From NCBI GenBank assembly GCA_950022295.1, contig OX465598.1, positions 338,347,324-338,411,323 of the forward strand: DNA of 64,000 nucleotides, given 5' to 3'. Both the position numbers and the translations under genes were made by a program. Below, in pieces: positions 35,695-48,347 of the stretch. Each line of letters starts with the position of its first letter. The first letter of the stretch is position 1. The stretch is from Bromus sterilis. Taxonomy: Eukaryota > Streptophyta > Magnoliopsida > Poales > Poaceae. Under the pieces are notes generated by a model. The model worked only from the letters and a program-made list of their open reading frames with translations, was not told the origin of the DNA and ran no database searches.

Positions 35695-35844
35695 ATCTCT
35701 CAAGGAACCCGTGGCCAGCTTGGTCGTGGGAATGAACCGGAGGAAGGCAACCTTCCATCCCCACCAACGATGGCTTAGGTTCTGATGGAGGTTGAGAGGA
35801 ACCGCCGAGACTCTCACCATTTTCTCGAGGTCATTTCCCGCAAC
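35695..35844 (+). pseudogene. Element B gag, N-terminal fragment
   Basis: The frame aligns with the gag start of A and C (PPTMA..VLMEVERNRRD against PPSAAEIMMEAEKN.RDQ). The start codon appears lost: where A has GGATGTCAGG, B has GGATCTCTCAAGG. A TAG interrupts the frame within about 30 codons. The element A insertion splits the gene after the GCAAC target site; it continues at 48348. Confidence 0.8.
35840..35844. repeat. Target-site duplication GCAAC (left), element A
   Basis: GCAAC here and at 48343-48347 flank element A. Removing the element and one copy restores a continuous gag frame in B. Confidence 0.96.
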
Positions 35845-37604
35845 TGTCAGAACCCCAACTAGGGTAAGTACTAGGGTTGCTTGTGTCTTTGCATCATGCA
35901 AAATTTTCAAAAGAAAATCAAAAATGGGGAAAAGAAAAGCCCTGAGAAATTTATTCAAATGGCCAGATAAAAAGTTCTTCCAAAAATTCCTCTAGTATTT
36001 TGAAAAGTCTTATAAATATGCATGATCACATATAAAGTGAAGTGGGTCCCACTGCATGCACCAAGATTTTTCAAATATTCCAAACAAGGCTTGGAAATTA
36101 AATTATACTCCAATTTGAATTTAAATTCAAATTGTTTGAGTTCCAAAAGTCACCAAAACTTGTGAGTGGCTAGTGGCTTGAACCCTAAGCCCACATAAAA
36201 GTTTTGGGGATTTTTCAAATTGTTTTGCTATTTTTACCAGAGCAAAACAAAAGAAACAGAAAAGATTAAAAGGAAAACAGAAGAGAGGAAGTTACCTGGC
36301 GCCCTGGGCAAGGCCACTCACCTGTTGGCCTCGGCCCAGCCCACCCGGGCACTTGTCGTCTACCTCCCCTCCCCCCCAAGCAGCTCGGTGGAGGGCACGG
36401 GCGCGTCGATGGCCACCTCGATGGCCAGGGGGCCTTCTAGGCCTACTCCTCGCAGCCGAGCACGCCACGGAGCTGCTCACACACCCCGCACCCCCTCCCT
36501 CTCTCCCAGGTCCCTTTCCCCGCTCCTCAGCTCGCAAATTTGGCCGCCGCAGAGAGCACGCCGGAGCGCCCCCGAGCAATCACGCGGCCACCGGCCTCCT
36601 TCCTCTTCGCCGTGATGTCCAGGAGGACAAGCTACGCCGTATCCGTCGAAGAGCGCATTCAATTGAGCCCGAGGACGCCCTGAGCCGTCGCTAACTTCAC
36701 CGCTTCCCGCCGACCGCCGTGGAAGATCTCCATCGAATTCGCCGCCGTCCCAGCGCCTCCGGCCTCCTCTCCAACCTCTTCGTCCACCCCACGCTCCGGT
36801 GAGCATTTTCCCCCATCTCCCGGTCTCCTTCGTGCATCGCAGCGCGATTTCGTCTTCACCCGACGCCGGCCGCCGCCATTGTCGTCGTGGCCGAGCTCCA
36901 CGGCCTTCCCCGAGACCCCCCAATGGGACCGTTGGGTGCGGGAGCCCGCGAGGAGCGCGCCCGTGCCCCCAAACCCCCATCCCGTGCACATTTTCTAAAC
37001 TCCGGCGAAACTCCGGCCGTTTTCCGGCGGCGACGCCATTAGTGCCCCTAAACCGGTTGCTAATCCCCCTCCCTCCTCTCACTGGCAGTGGGGCCAGGCC
37101 CCCTAATCCCTCTGCTTATTTAACTTAAAACAGGGATTAACCCCACTGTGGCTGACAGAGAGACCCCACCAGTCAGACCCCCCCCCACCACGTCATGCTG
37201 ATGTCAGCATGACGCAGTAAATCTTTTTTTATTTATTTAAAAGAATTTAAAGAAATTCCAGAAATTACAGAAAATAGCCAAAACTTCAATAAATCATAGA
37301 AAATTCATATTAACTCCAAATTAATCATATAATATATGAAAAATTATCAGAAAAATGCAAGGATTAAGAATATGCGAAAAAAAATTATGTTTGACCATTT
37401 TAAATTGGGACAACAGTAGCAAATGTGCATATGGCTTAATTTGAATTCAAATTTGAAGTTTGAATTTGCAATTCTTTTGCAATACACTTCAATTAAATGG
37501 AATTGTCAACACATCAGTACCATGTACATCATGTTTTCAGAACTTGTCATGTGCTTGAGCATCGCAATTATATTTATTCCTTGATTGCTTTGTTTGCTCG
37601 ATAG

Positions 37605-37670
37605 AAGTGGAACCGGAACCGGAGGCCACCCCCTTCGTTGAAGACACCGTGTGTGAACCTCGTCAGCAAG
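37605..37670 (+). other. Putative LTR exon 2 (element A, 5' LTR)
   Basis: 66 nt between TTTGCTCGATAG and a GC-type donor AAG|GCAAGC. It is open after two leading bases: VEPEPEATPFVEDTVCEPRQ plus Q. The 3' LTR copy has lost two bases in the GTGTGT run and is frameshifted. Confidence 0.4.
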
Positions 37671-38471
37671 GCAAGCAAACCCCATTGATCATATCTATAA
37701 AATCCCAATTCCCTCTCAGTCTCGCTTATGCATGTTTAGGAGATCACCTTGTATCGATTCTACCGCATAGTTGAACCCATATCCGATGCATGACCTATCA
37801 TCTTGTCACAGTAGTAAGCAAACCACAATCCTAGCTGACATAGGAGTTGATTGTTATCATGTGGCCACTGCAACTGTTAATGCTTATTGCATGCTTAGTG
37901 GTGCAATGAGGTTGCTTTTGATGTGAGTCGGGATGATGGTGAACATGGTGTTGATGAAAGTGAAACTGTGTTGGTGAATCCACCCTAATACAAGGTGAAC
38001 GATGAGAGGCTGTGTAGGAGTACATAGTGGGTTGTCTCGTTGAACACCGCCTTAAGCACCGAGTTCTTGTATGGTAATCCAAGACAAAGAGTACAACCAC
38101 ACATTGGGCTCACTGACCCCTCTCGGCCTAGTACCTTGATCCGTGTCGACGTCCAGGAGTCACATTAGTTCGGGTTTTCCATTTGGCATCTACATAGAAA
38201 AAGAATGAAGGAATGGTTGCATCATATAGATATGTGGGTGCACCTGTGAGGCAGGAAAACCATCTGCCAGAGGTGGCGTCACGGTCACTTACATTGTTTG
38301 AGTCTGTTTCGTTGATCCGGCAGGGCTCTCGAGCGGAGCAAAACTCAGATAGTCGACTCCTGGAATAGACCAGCTGTGAGCGAAGTGTCGTGGTGAACAT
38401 CCTCGCTGTCACCTCTTGAACGGTGGCGATCAAAAGGCGGTAACCGATGGTCATGTGTGTGTAGCTTACAC

Positions 38472-38502
38472 CCTTGCAAGGTTAACAAAACTATTCGAAT
38501 AG
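38472..38502. repeat. Palindrome block (element A, 5' LTR)
   Basis: CCTTGCAAGG (38472-38481) and CTATTCGAATAG (38491-38502). The B/C/A1 version of the first palindrome is CCCTGCAGGG, so both arms changed together. The CCGCGG part is disrupted here but intact in the 3' LTR (47226-47231). Confidence 0.85.
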
Positions 38503-38858
38503 CCTTTAACCGCCTCGGTTATGGACTACTTGGAACCTATACCTGATTATTAGACAACTTGAATGGATACTTCTAAAAACTCGCAAGATAAGCGTGAGTG
38601 CTATGGCGTTCTTCCTCGTGGGGAAGTCGAGGAAGTACCCATAGTGGTGTATTGTTTGGAGACTTGGATAGTGGACTCGTGTACGCTTCTTACCTCAAGT
38701 CTGGTACTCGTAGCACAGGACTAGCCAAGTCAAAGCTGGCACTTCTGCATGTTGAACCCCACCTCCTTTACCTTGGAACTTGAGCATGAGTAGTATAGAT
38801 CTGATGTAAGTCTTGTTGAGTACGACTTTGTACTCACGTTTGCTTATTCTATGTTTTA

Positions 38859-38981
38859 GATGAGAACCCGGACCCCGATGGAGTCACCGATCTGAAGCTC
38901 GACGTTGACCTTGGTAGTATAGTTCCAGACAGCAGTCTGGTCCCTCGTGGAAGGGCATGTATGTTTACAAGGCTTCTCTAA
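38859..38981 (+). other. Putative LTR exon 3 with acidic ORF end (element A, 5' LTR)
   Basis: Behind TATTCTATGTTTTAG, the frame reads DENPDPDGVTDLKLDVD and runs on to a TAA after 40 codons; in A1 (1272-1325) it stops directly after DVD. GAGTAC-N6-GTACTC, a small inverted repeat, lies about 20 bases upstream of the acceptor in A, B and C alike. Confidence 0.4.
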
Positions 38982-39635
38982 GCCATTTGTTAAACTTGTC
39001 TGTACTCAGACCTAATTTGCTTCCGTTGTATGATGTAATGTTGATCACATACATGTTATCTTTGTATACTCTATGTGTAAGTAAATAAAGAAGTACTTTG
39101 TAGCGTTATGTGATGATACCTGCTGTTCATACTAGGCATGTGTGCTGCGTGTATGTTTATAACATGCATGTCTTAGTATGGGTTTTCGAGACCTTAGTTG
39201 TGATCTGGCTGGCGGTCTTTTTATACACCAAGTGGCCCTTAGATGTGCGCAGCTTGGGGCATCGCGATGCGATTGCTCGTGACTCTGTCACGTGCACACT
39301 TTGGTGTATGATCGAGCCCGCCCTAGACCCCGACTAAGTGATCGGGCTGGAGTAAGTCTATGTAAGAGTTAGGATTCAATCGATAACATGGTTGAGGCGA
39401 CTTTTCTATGAGTATGGGATTCACCACCCATAAGCATTTAGACTTGTGAGCGGACGATGAGGACCCATCTCAGTTGATCATCCGGCCTGGATGGGATGCC
39501 CCTCACGTTCGATGCTTACCGAGAACGTTCTGTGCTTGGCCTTGTCTGCTTAGACAAGTGGGTACGGTTCTCGGCTCTCCATGTGATTGCATCGTGACTG
39601 GAATTACATACGCTAACCCCGGGTCCCGACCGACT

Positions 39636-39648
39636 TGGTATCAGAGCA
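39636..39648 (+). other. Element A primer-binding site (tRNA-iMet)
   Basis: TGGTATCAGAGCA, four bases after the LTR end. Confidence 0.95.
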
Positions 39649-40101
39649 GGGCTATCTGTAGGACTATCAAACCCTTGGTCGAAGTCGAGTCTAGCATTCT
39701 ATAGTTATATAGTTACTTGGGTATAAAGGGAACAACAAAAGTCTTCTTTTTCTCCTTACCTTCGTCGATCTGAGTTCTGGGTCACCCTTACCTTTTCTAC
39801 GGGATGGTAGGACTAGGCTCATCTATGTCTGACTAGAACATCTCGTTGTTTGCCTCCTTGTAGACGTAGGACAGTTGTGGTCGTCCAGACTCATCGTTCT
39901 GTTGAGTTCCTTGAGGAAGTTCTGTCCAATTCCTTCGAGGTTGTTTCATTTTTCATCCCGGTGTAGCCGTTATGCTGCCCGATTTATTCCGTGTTTCTTG
40001 GAATCTTTTCCTTGGCATTACAATCTTTTCCTTCTAGTCATGTCCTCTTATTGTTGATTCCATCATACAACCTGTTCTGATTGTTATTTTTATCACACAG
40101 G
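39649..40101 (+). other. Element A leader
   Basis: About 450 bp without an ORF; unlike B and F there is no accessory gene. It ends GTTATTTTTATCACACAGG directly before the gag ATG, a splice-acceptor-like context. Confidence 0.65.
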
Positions 40102-43100
40102 ATGTCAGGTGGAACTTGTAGTGCTGTTCGTCGGAATCGAGACCGTGTTCGGAATCGAAATGATGATGAACCTCCACTACCGCCTTCTGCGGCGGAAATC
40201 ATGATGGAAGCTGAGAAGAATTGACGTGATCAAACACGCCTTCTGGAGCTCATCGAGCAGAATACCGCCCATCATCGCAATGTGGTCGTGAACATTCAGG
40301 ATTTCATCCTCCTCAAGCCACCGGTATTACGATGTTCTTCTGAGCCCCTTGAAGCTGATGATTTGCTCCGTTCCATCGAGCGTAAGCTTGATACTGCACA
40401 TGTTGCTCCCGATGATCGAGTTATTTTCACGGTATACTTCCTGGAAGGTGCTGCTATTCAATGGTGGGAGAACTATGTTGCTATGCAGCCAGATGGTCAC
40501 GTAGTGACTTGGCAGGAGTTCTGTGTTGCCTTTCGAGGGTACCACATTCTGGATGAGTTGATGGAGCGCAAGAAGGAAGAGTTCTGCAATCTGACTCAAG
40601 GAGAGATGTCCATTGATGAGTATGTGAGAGAGTTCAACCGTCTTGCTCGGTATGCCCAAGATGAGATCACCACCGATGCCAGAAAGCAGGCAAGGTTCCG
40701 TAAGGGACTTAGCCCCATCCTTCGTCATGATCTCAACCTCCTTGAATTTTCCACCTTTGAGGATTTAGTCAACAGATCCTTCGGGGCTGAGCATGGCAAT
40801 GAAGTGTTCGAAGAGTCTCGCAAGCATGCTCTTGAGCTTTCTCCTTCTTCAAGTTCAGCCCCTCAGAAACGCCGAATTTGGATTCCAACCAGAGCCATAC
40901 CTCAAAACTTTCTGCAGAGACCAACATCCAATATCTGCCATCCACCTCAACACATTGTTCCTCCCCGGAATGATGGTGTGCAGCCAAGTAATCCCAATGC
41001 CAGCAATTCAGACAGGGTATGCTTTAAGTGTGGTCTTCCAGGCCATTACTATCGTCAATGCCCTTAGGTCTTGATGGCACCACGTCATTCTCGACCTAAG
41101 CCTCCAAAGAAACCAACCACCAAGACCTTCCCAGCAAAGCTTCCAGTCCCAAGTGGTGGATATGTGAACCAAATCTCAGTTGAGGACACCACAGCTGCTT
41201 CTGACGTCATCCTTGGCACACTCCCAGTCAATCATGTCCCCGCCTCCGTTCTTTTCGATCCAGGAGCTTCTCATTCATTCATGTCAGAGAGTTATGCACT
41301 TCGTCATGAATTCCCTTTTGAAGAAATGTTTTCTCCAATGATCATTCAAACTCCTGGTTCAAAGTGGCAAACTAATAGAGTAAGCCATGGCAATCAAATT
41401 GCAATTGAGGGTTTAGTATTCCTTGCTTCACTTATAGCCCTCAAGTCTTCGGACATTGATGTCATCCTAGGAATGGATTGGTTATCAAGGCAAAATGCTT
41501 TCCTTGATTGTAAAGCCAAGTCAGTTAAAATCACCCATCCTTCAGGCCAGACCATTGACTACACATCACCCAGCTCTAGAATCCAGATGCATACTTTGAA
41601 TGTGCTTCCCCTTCCAGACCTTGAAGATGTTCCGGTGGTTCGTGACTTCCCGGATGTCTTTCCTGAAGAGCTGCCGGGAATGCCATCCGACAGGTGTGTA
41701 GAATTCATAGTGGATCTTATACCAGGCACAACCAAAATCTTGAGACGTCCATATAGAATGGCCCCACATGAGTTAGCTGAGCTAAAAACCCAACTTGATG
41801 CTTTGTTGGCAAAAGGCTTCATCCGCCCTAGCTCATCGCCATGGGGTTGCCCCGTTCTGTTCGTAACGAAGAAAGATGGAACAGAAAGGATGTGCGTAGA
41901 CTATCGCCCGCTAAATGTAGCGACGATAAAGAACAAGTACCCACTGCCCAGGATCAATGATCTTTATGATCAACTTGCAGGATCCTCTGTCTTCTCCAAT
42001 ATGGATTTGAGATTAGGCTATCATCAAATCAAAATCCGAAACGAGGACATTCCAAAAACGGCTTTCACTACTCGTTATGGTCTTTACGAGTACACCGTCA
42101 TGTCCTTCGGTTTAACCAATGCCGCCGCCACATTCTCGCGCTTGATGAATTCGATCTTCATGGAGTACCTAGATAAATTTGTTGTAGTTTATCTTGATGA
42201 CATTCTCATCTACTCGAAGAACGAAGAAGAGCACGCAGAACATCTTAGGTTGGTATTGATGAAACTTAGAGAGCATCACCTGTATGCCAAGTTCTCCAAG
42301 TGTGAATTTTGGCTACCAGAAGTGACCTACTTAGGCCACGTGATTTCTGCAAAAGGTGTTGCATTCAATCCCGAGAGAGTTCAGGCCGTCCTTGACTGGA
42401 CTCCACCTGAATCGGTTAAGCAAGTTAGGAGTTTTCTTGGCTTAGCAAGCTATTGTCGCCGCTTCGTCAAAAACTTTTCTAAAGTTGCAAAGCCTCTAAC
42501 TGAACTCCTCAAGAAAGATAAGAAATTCCAATGGACTCCCAAGTGCGAGGAAAGCTTTCAAGAGCTAAAAAGAAGATTGACTTCTGCACCCGTACTTGCA
42601 CCTCCAGACACCAAAAGGGATTTCGAGATCTATTGTGATGCTTCACGGCAAGGGTTAGGATGCATACTTATGCAAGATAGACATGTGGTAGCTTATGCTT
42701 CACGCCAGTTGCGTCCACATGAAGAGAACTATCCTACCCATGATCTTGAACTCGCTGCCGTAGTTCATGCCCTGAAGACTTGGCGACATTACCTCCTTGG
42801 TAATCGTTGTGAGATCTATTCCGACCACCAAAGCCTCAAATACATATTCACCCAGCCAGATCTTAATCTCAGGCAAAGACGCTGGATAGAGTTGATAAAA
42901 GATTATGACTTAGGAATTTCTTACAGCCCAGGAAAAGCCAATGTCATGGCTGATGCACTAAGTCGTAAGTCGTATTGAAACAACCTCATGTTACAACAGT
43001 ATCAACCACTTCTTCATGAGGAATTTCGAAAACTCAATCTCGAGATTGTTCCTCGTGGATCTCTTTTCAACTTGGTGGCGAAACCAACGCTTGAGGATCA

Positions 43101-44583
43101 AATCATAGTTGCCCAAAGGCGTGCACGAGGTGTTCGCCGGATCAAGGAGAACATTGCTAGCGGAGTTGCTAAATGTTTCTCCACAGATAGCAAAGGAACG
43201 GTATTCTATGAAAATCGTTTGGTAGTACCTAAGAATAGAGATCTAAGGCAACTCATCCTCAAAGAAGCCCATGACACACCCCTCTCGATTCATCCCGGTA
43301 GCACAAAAATGTACCGAGATCTACGCCAGAGATTTTGGTGGACCAGGATGAAGAGAGACATTGCTCGATTTGTTGCTGAATGTGATGTTTGTCGTCGCAT
43401 TAAGGCCGAACACCAAAGACCTGCTGGCACACTTCAACCTTTGCCTATTCCCGAGTGAAAATGGGACAAAGTCGGTATGGACTTCATCACCGGCTTTCCA
43501 AAAACCCAGAAAGGAAATGATGCCATCTTCGTTGTCATAGATAGGCTTTCCAAAGTTGCTCACTTCCTTCCCGTTCGCGAGTCTATAACTACTAGCCAGT
43601 TAGCGGACTTGTATATCTCTAGAATTGTGTCTCTTCACGGTGTTCCTTTGGTGATCAATTCTGATCGTGGTAGCCTTTTCACCTCTAGATTCTGGGGAAG
43701 CTTTCAGAATGCTATGGGAACTCATCTATCCTTTAGTACAGCTTTCCATCCTCAGTCTAGCGGTCAAGTTGAAAGGGTTAATCAAATCTTGGAAGACATG
43801 CTCAGACCTTGTGTTATCTCATTCGTAAAGAATTGGGAGAAATCTCTTCCATTTGCCGAATTTGCTTATAACAACAGTTTCCAATCTAGTCTGAACATGG
43901 CTCCTTTTGAACTCCTCTATGGACGACGATGTCGAACACCCGTGAACTGGTCAGAAACCGGTGAAAGACAATTCTTTGGACCGGATATGATCAAGGAAGC
44001 AAAAGAGCAAGTTAGCATTGTTCGTGATCGTTTGAAAGCCGCACAGTCTCGTCAGAAAAGCTACTATGATCGTCATCATAGGCAAGAAAGCTACAATCTG
44101 GATGAGAAGGCTTACCTTCGGGTTAATCCTCTGAAGGGTACCCAACGCTTCGGTATCAAAGGCAAGTTGGCCCCACGTTACATGGGACCTTTCCGCATTC
44201 TTGCTAAACGTGGAGAAGTTGCCTACCAACTTTAACTACCCCCGCACCTTTCCCGAGTACATGATGTATTCCATGTGTCACAACTCAGGCGTTGCTTCAA
44301 GGACCCCATCCGCGAAGTCGACCATGAAACACTTGATCTCCAAGATGACCTTTCTTATCGAGAGTACCCCGTTCGTATTGTTGATTCAGCAGAGCGTCTC
44401 ACTCGTCATCAGAAGATCAAGTTCCTCAAAGTGCAATGGTCGCATCACTCCGAGAAAGAAGCAACCTGGGAAAGAGAAGACCGCCTCCGTGCCGAGTATC
44501 CCACCTTCCTCCCGACGACTTCTGAATATCGGGACGAGATTCTTTTGAGTGGGGGCGAGTTGTCAGAACCCCAACTAGGGTAA
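40102..44583 (+). pseudogene. Element A gag-pol polyprotein with five nonsense codons
   Basis: A single frame of about 1493 codons starting MSGGTCSAVRR, with no frameshift. By codon: gag capsid about 69-243; CCHC knuckle 307-320 (CFKCGLPGHYYRQC, intact); protease DPGASHSF with Asp 386; RT YLDD 697-700; RNase H with Asp about 846; integrase CxxC about 1094 and DD35E at Asp 1147, Asp 1188, Glu 1224 (35 residues between the last two); chromodomain about 1419-1468. Stops are TGA for Arg (40222), TAG for Gln (41065), TGA for Cys (42976), TGA for Trp (43456) and TAA for Glu (44233), judged against C and B. The stop at 43456 is also present in B. The frame ends at TAA 44581-44583, 23 bases inside the 3' LTR. 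Confidence 0.95.
44545..44560 (+). promoter_or_regulatory. Element A polypurine tract
   Basis: TTGAGTGGGGGCGAGT abuts the 3' LTR start; it also encodes the last pol codons. Confidence 0.88.
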
Positions 44584-47500
44584 GTACTAGGGTTGCTTGT
44601 GTCTTTGCATCATGCAAAATTTCAAAAGAAAATCAAAATTGGGGGAAAGAAAAGCCCTGAGAAATTTATTCAAATGGTCAGATAAAAATTTCTTCCAAAA
44701 ATTCCTCTGGTATTTTGAAAAGTCTTATAAATATGCATGATCACATATAAAGTGAAGTGGGTCCCACTGCATGCACCAAGATTTTTCAAATATTCCAAAC
44801 AGGGCTTGGAAATTTAATTAAACTCCAATTTGAATTTAAATTCAAATTGTTTGAGTTCCAAAAGTCACCAAAACTTGTGAGTGGCTAGTGGCTTGAACCC
44901 TAAGCCCACATAAAAGTTTTGGGGATTTTTAAAATTGTTTTTCTATTTTTACCAGAGCAAAACAAAAGAAACAGAAAAGATTAAAAGGAAAACAGACGAG
45001 AGGAAGTTACCTGGCGCCCTGGGCAAGGCCACTCACCTGTTGGCCTCGGCCCAGCCCACCCGGGCACTTGTCGTCTACCTCCTCTCCCCCCCCCAAGCAG
45101 CTCGGGGGAGGGCAGGGGCGCGTCGTCGGCCACCTCGATGGAGAGGGGGCCTTCTAGGCCTCCTCCTCGCAGCCGAGCACGCCACGGAGCTGCTCACACA
45201 CCCCGCACCCCCTCCCTCTCTCCCAGGTCCCTTTCCCCGCTCCTCAGCTCGCAAATTTGGCCGCCGCAGAGAGCACGCCGGAGCGCCTCCGAGCAATCAC
45301 GCGGCCACCGGCCTCCTTCTTCTTCGCCGTGATGTCCAGGAGGCCAATCTACGCCGTCTCCGTCGAAGAGCGCATTCAATTGAGCCCGAGGACGCCCTGA
45401 GTCGTCGCTAACTTCACCGCTTCCCGCCGACCGCCGTGGAAGATCTCCATCGAATTCGTCGTCGTCCCAGCGCCTCCGGCCTCCTCTCCAACCTCTTCGT
45501 CCTCCCCACACTCCAGTGAGCATTTTCCCCCATCTCCCGGTCTCCTCCGTGCACCGCGGCGCAATTTCGTCTTCATCCGACACCGGCCGCCGCCATTGTC
45601 GTATTGGCCGAGCTCCACAGCCTTCCCCGAGACCCCCCCCCAATGGCACCGTTGGGTGCGGGAGCCCGCGAGGAGCTCGCCCGTGCCCCCCAACCCCCAT
45701 CCTGTGCACATTTTCTAAACTCCGGCGAAACTCCGGCCGTTTTCCGGCGACGACGCCATTAGTGCCCCTAAACCGGTTGCTAATCCCCCTCCCTCCTCTC
45801 ACTGACAGTGGGGCCAGGCCCCCTAATCCCTTTGCTTATTTAACTTAAAACAGGGATTAACCCCACTGTGGCTGACAGAGAGGCCCCACCAGTCGGACCC
45901 CCCCCCCACGTCATGCTGATGTCAGCATGATGCAGTAAATATTTTATTTATTTATTTAAAAGAATTTAAAGAAATTCCAGAAATTATAGAAAATAGCCAA
46001 AACTTCAATAAATCATAGAAAATTCATATTAACTCCAAATTAAACATATAATATATGAAAAATTATCAGAAAAATGCAAGGATTAAGAATATGCAATTTG
46101 TTTTTATCTTTGACCATTTTAAAATGGGACAACAGTAGAAAATGTGCATATGGCTTAATTTGAATTCAAATTTGAAGTTTGAATTTGCAATTCTTTTGCA
46201 ATACACTTCAATTAAATGGAATTGTCAACACATCAGTACCATGTACATCATGTGTTCACAACTTGTCATGTGCTTGAGCATCGCAATTATATTTATTCCT
46301 TGATTGCTTTGTTTGCTCGATAGAAGTGGAACCGGAACCGGAGGCCACCCCCTTCGTTGAAGACACCGTGTGAACCTCGTCAGCAAGGCAAGCAAACCCC
46401 ATTGATCATATCTATAAAATCCCAATTCCCTGTCAGTCTCGCTTATGCATGTTTAGGAGATCACCTTGTATCGATTCTACCACATAGTTGAACCCATATC
46501 CGATGCATGACCTATCATCTTGTCACAGTAGTAAGCAAACCACAATCCTAGCTGACATAGGAGTTGATTGTTATCATGTGGCCACTGCAACTGTTAATGC
46601 TTATTGCATGCTTAGTGGTACAATGAGGTTGCTTTTGATGTGAGTCGGGATGATGGTGAACATGGTGTTGATGAAAGTGAAACTGTGTTGGTGAATCCAC
46701 CCTAATACAAGGTGAACGATGAGAGGTTGTGTAGGAGTACACAGTGGGTTGTCTCGTTGAACACCGCCTCAAGCACCGAGTTCTTGTATGGTAATCCAAG
46801 ACAAAGAGTACAACCACACATTGGGCTCACTGACACCTCTCGGCCTAGTACCTTGATCCGTGTCGACGTCCAGGAGTCACATTAGTTCGGGTTTTCCATT
46901 TGGCATCTGCATAGAAAAAGAATGAAGGAATGGTTGCATCATATAGATATGTGGGTGCACCTGTGAGGCAGGAAAACCATCTGCCAGAGGTGGCGTCTCG
47001 GTCACTTACATTGTTTGAGTCCGTTTCGTTGATCCGGCCGGGCTCTCGAGCGGAGGCAAACTCAGATAGTCGACTCCTGGAATAGACCAGTTGTGAGCGA
47101 AGTGTCGTGGTGAACATCCTCGCTGTCACCTCTTGAACGGTGGCGAGCAAAAGGCGGTAACCGATGGTCATGTGTGTTTAGCTTACACCCTTGCAAGGTT
47201 AACAAAACTATTCGAATAGCCGCGTCCGCGGTTATGGACTACTTGGAACATGTACCTGATTATTAGACAACTTGAATGGATACTTCTAAAAACTCGCAAG
47301 ATAAGCGTGAGTGCTATGGCGTTCTTCCTCGTGGGGAATTCGAGGAAGTACCCATAGTGGTGTATTGTTTGGAGACTTGGATAGTGGACTCGTGTACGCT
47401 TCTTACCTCAAGTCTGGTACTCATAGCACAGGACTAGCCAAGTCAAAGCTGGCACATCTGCATGTTGAACCCCACCTCCTTTACCTTGGAACTTGAGCAT

Positions 47501-48342
47501 GAGTAGTATAGATCTGATGTAAGTCTTGTTGAGTACGACTTTGTACTCACGTTTGCTTATTCTATGTTTTAGATGAGAACCCGGACCCCGATGGAGTCAC
47601 CGATCTGAAGCTCGACGTTGACCTTGGTAGTATAGTTCCAGACAGCAGTCTGGTCCCTCGTGGAAGGGCATGTATGTTACAAGGCTTCTCTAAGCCATTT
47701 GTTAAACTTGTCTGTACTCAGACCTAATTTGCTTCCGTTGTATGATGTAATGTTGATCACATACATGTGATCTTTGTATACTCTATGTGTAAGTAAATAA
47801 AGAAGTACTTTGTAGCATTATGTGATGATACCTGCTGTTCATACTAGGCATGAGTGCTGCGTGTATGTTTATAACATGCATGTCTTAGTATGGGTTTTCG
47901 AGACCTTAGTTGTGATCTGGCTGGCGGTCTTTTATACACCAAGTGGCCCTTAGATGTGCGCAGCTTGGGGCATCGCGATGCGATTGCTCGTGACTCTGTC
48001 ACGTGCACACTTTGTTGTATGATCGAGCCCGCCCTAGACCCCGACTAAGTGATCGGGCTGGAGTAAGTCTATGTAAGAGTTAGGATTCAATCGATAACAT
48101 GGTTGAGGCGACTTGTCTATGAGTATGGGATTCACCACCCATAAGCATTTAGACTTGTGAGCGGACAATGAGGACCCATCTCAGTTGATCATCCGGCCTG
48201 GATGGTATGCCCCTCACGTTCGATGCTTACCGAGAACGTTCTGTGCTTGGCCTTGTCTGCTTAGACAAGTGGGTACGGTTCTCGGGTCTCCATGTGATTG
48301 CATCGTGACTCGAATTACATACGCTAACCCCGGGTCCCGACA
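44561..48342 (+). repeat. Element A 3' LTR
   Basis: 3782 bp ending CCCGACA. Donor-like CTCCA|GTGAGC at 45516, palindrome block 47189-47231 with all three palindromes intact (CCTTGCAAGG, CTATTCGAATAG, CCGCGG), exon-3-like ORF from 47572. Confidence 0.94.
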
Positions 48343-48347
48343 GCAAC

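Larger units (their letters stand above)
35845..39631 (+). repeat. Element A 5' LTR
   Basis: 3787 bp. Landmarks: GC-rich first-exon-like part with donor CTCCG|GTGAGC (36799), exon-2-like 37605-37670 (66 nt), palindrome block 38472-38502 and exon-3-like ORF 38859-38981. The terminal base at 39631 is C, so this LTR no longer ends in CA. Confidence 0.93.
35845..48342 (+). mobile_element. Element A: Tekay-like Gypsy chromovirus with 3.8-kb LTRs
   Basis: 12,498 bp, plus orientation. LTRs are 35845-39631 (3787 bp) and 44561-48342 (3782 bp), starting TGTCAGAACCCCAACTAGGG and ending GGGTCCCGACA; the 5' copy ends in C instead of A. It has a tRNA-iMet primer site, a polypurine tract, one-frame gag-pol with chromodomain, and a GCAAC duplication. 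LTR differences are a few percent by eye. It interrupts B's gag. A1 at the left window edge belongs to the same subfamily. Confidence 0.95.

Noticed and set aside
36220..37128. Several 95-200 codon frames in the GC-rich part of element A's LTRs
   Set aside because: Frames on both strands overlap, differ between the 5' and 3' LTR copies (45075-45848), and translate into low-complexity Arg/Gly/Pro sequence.
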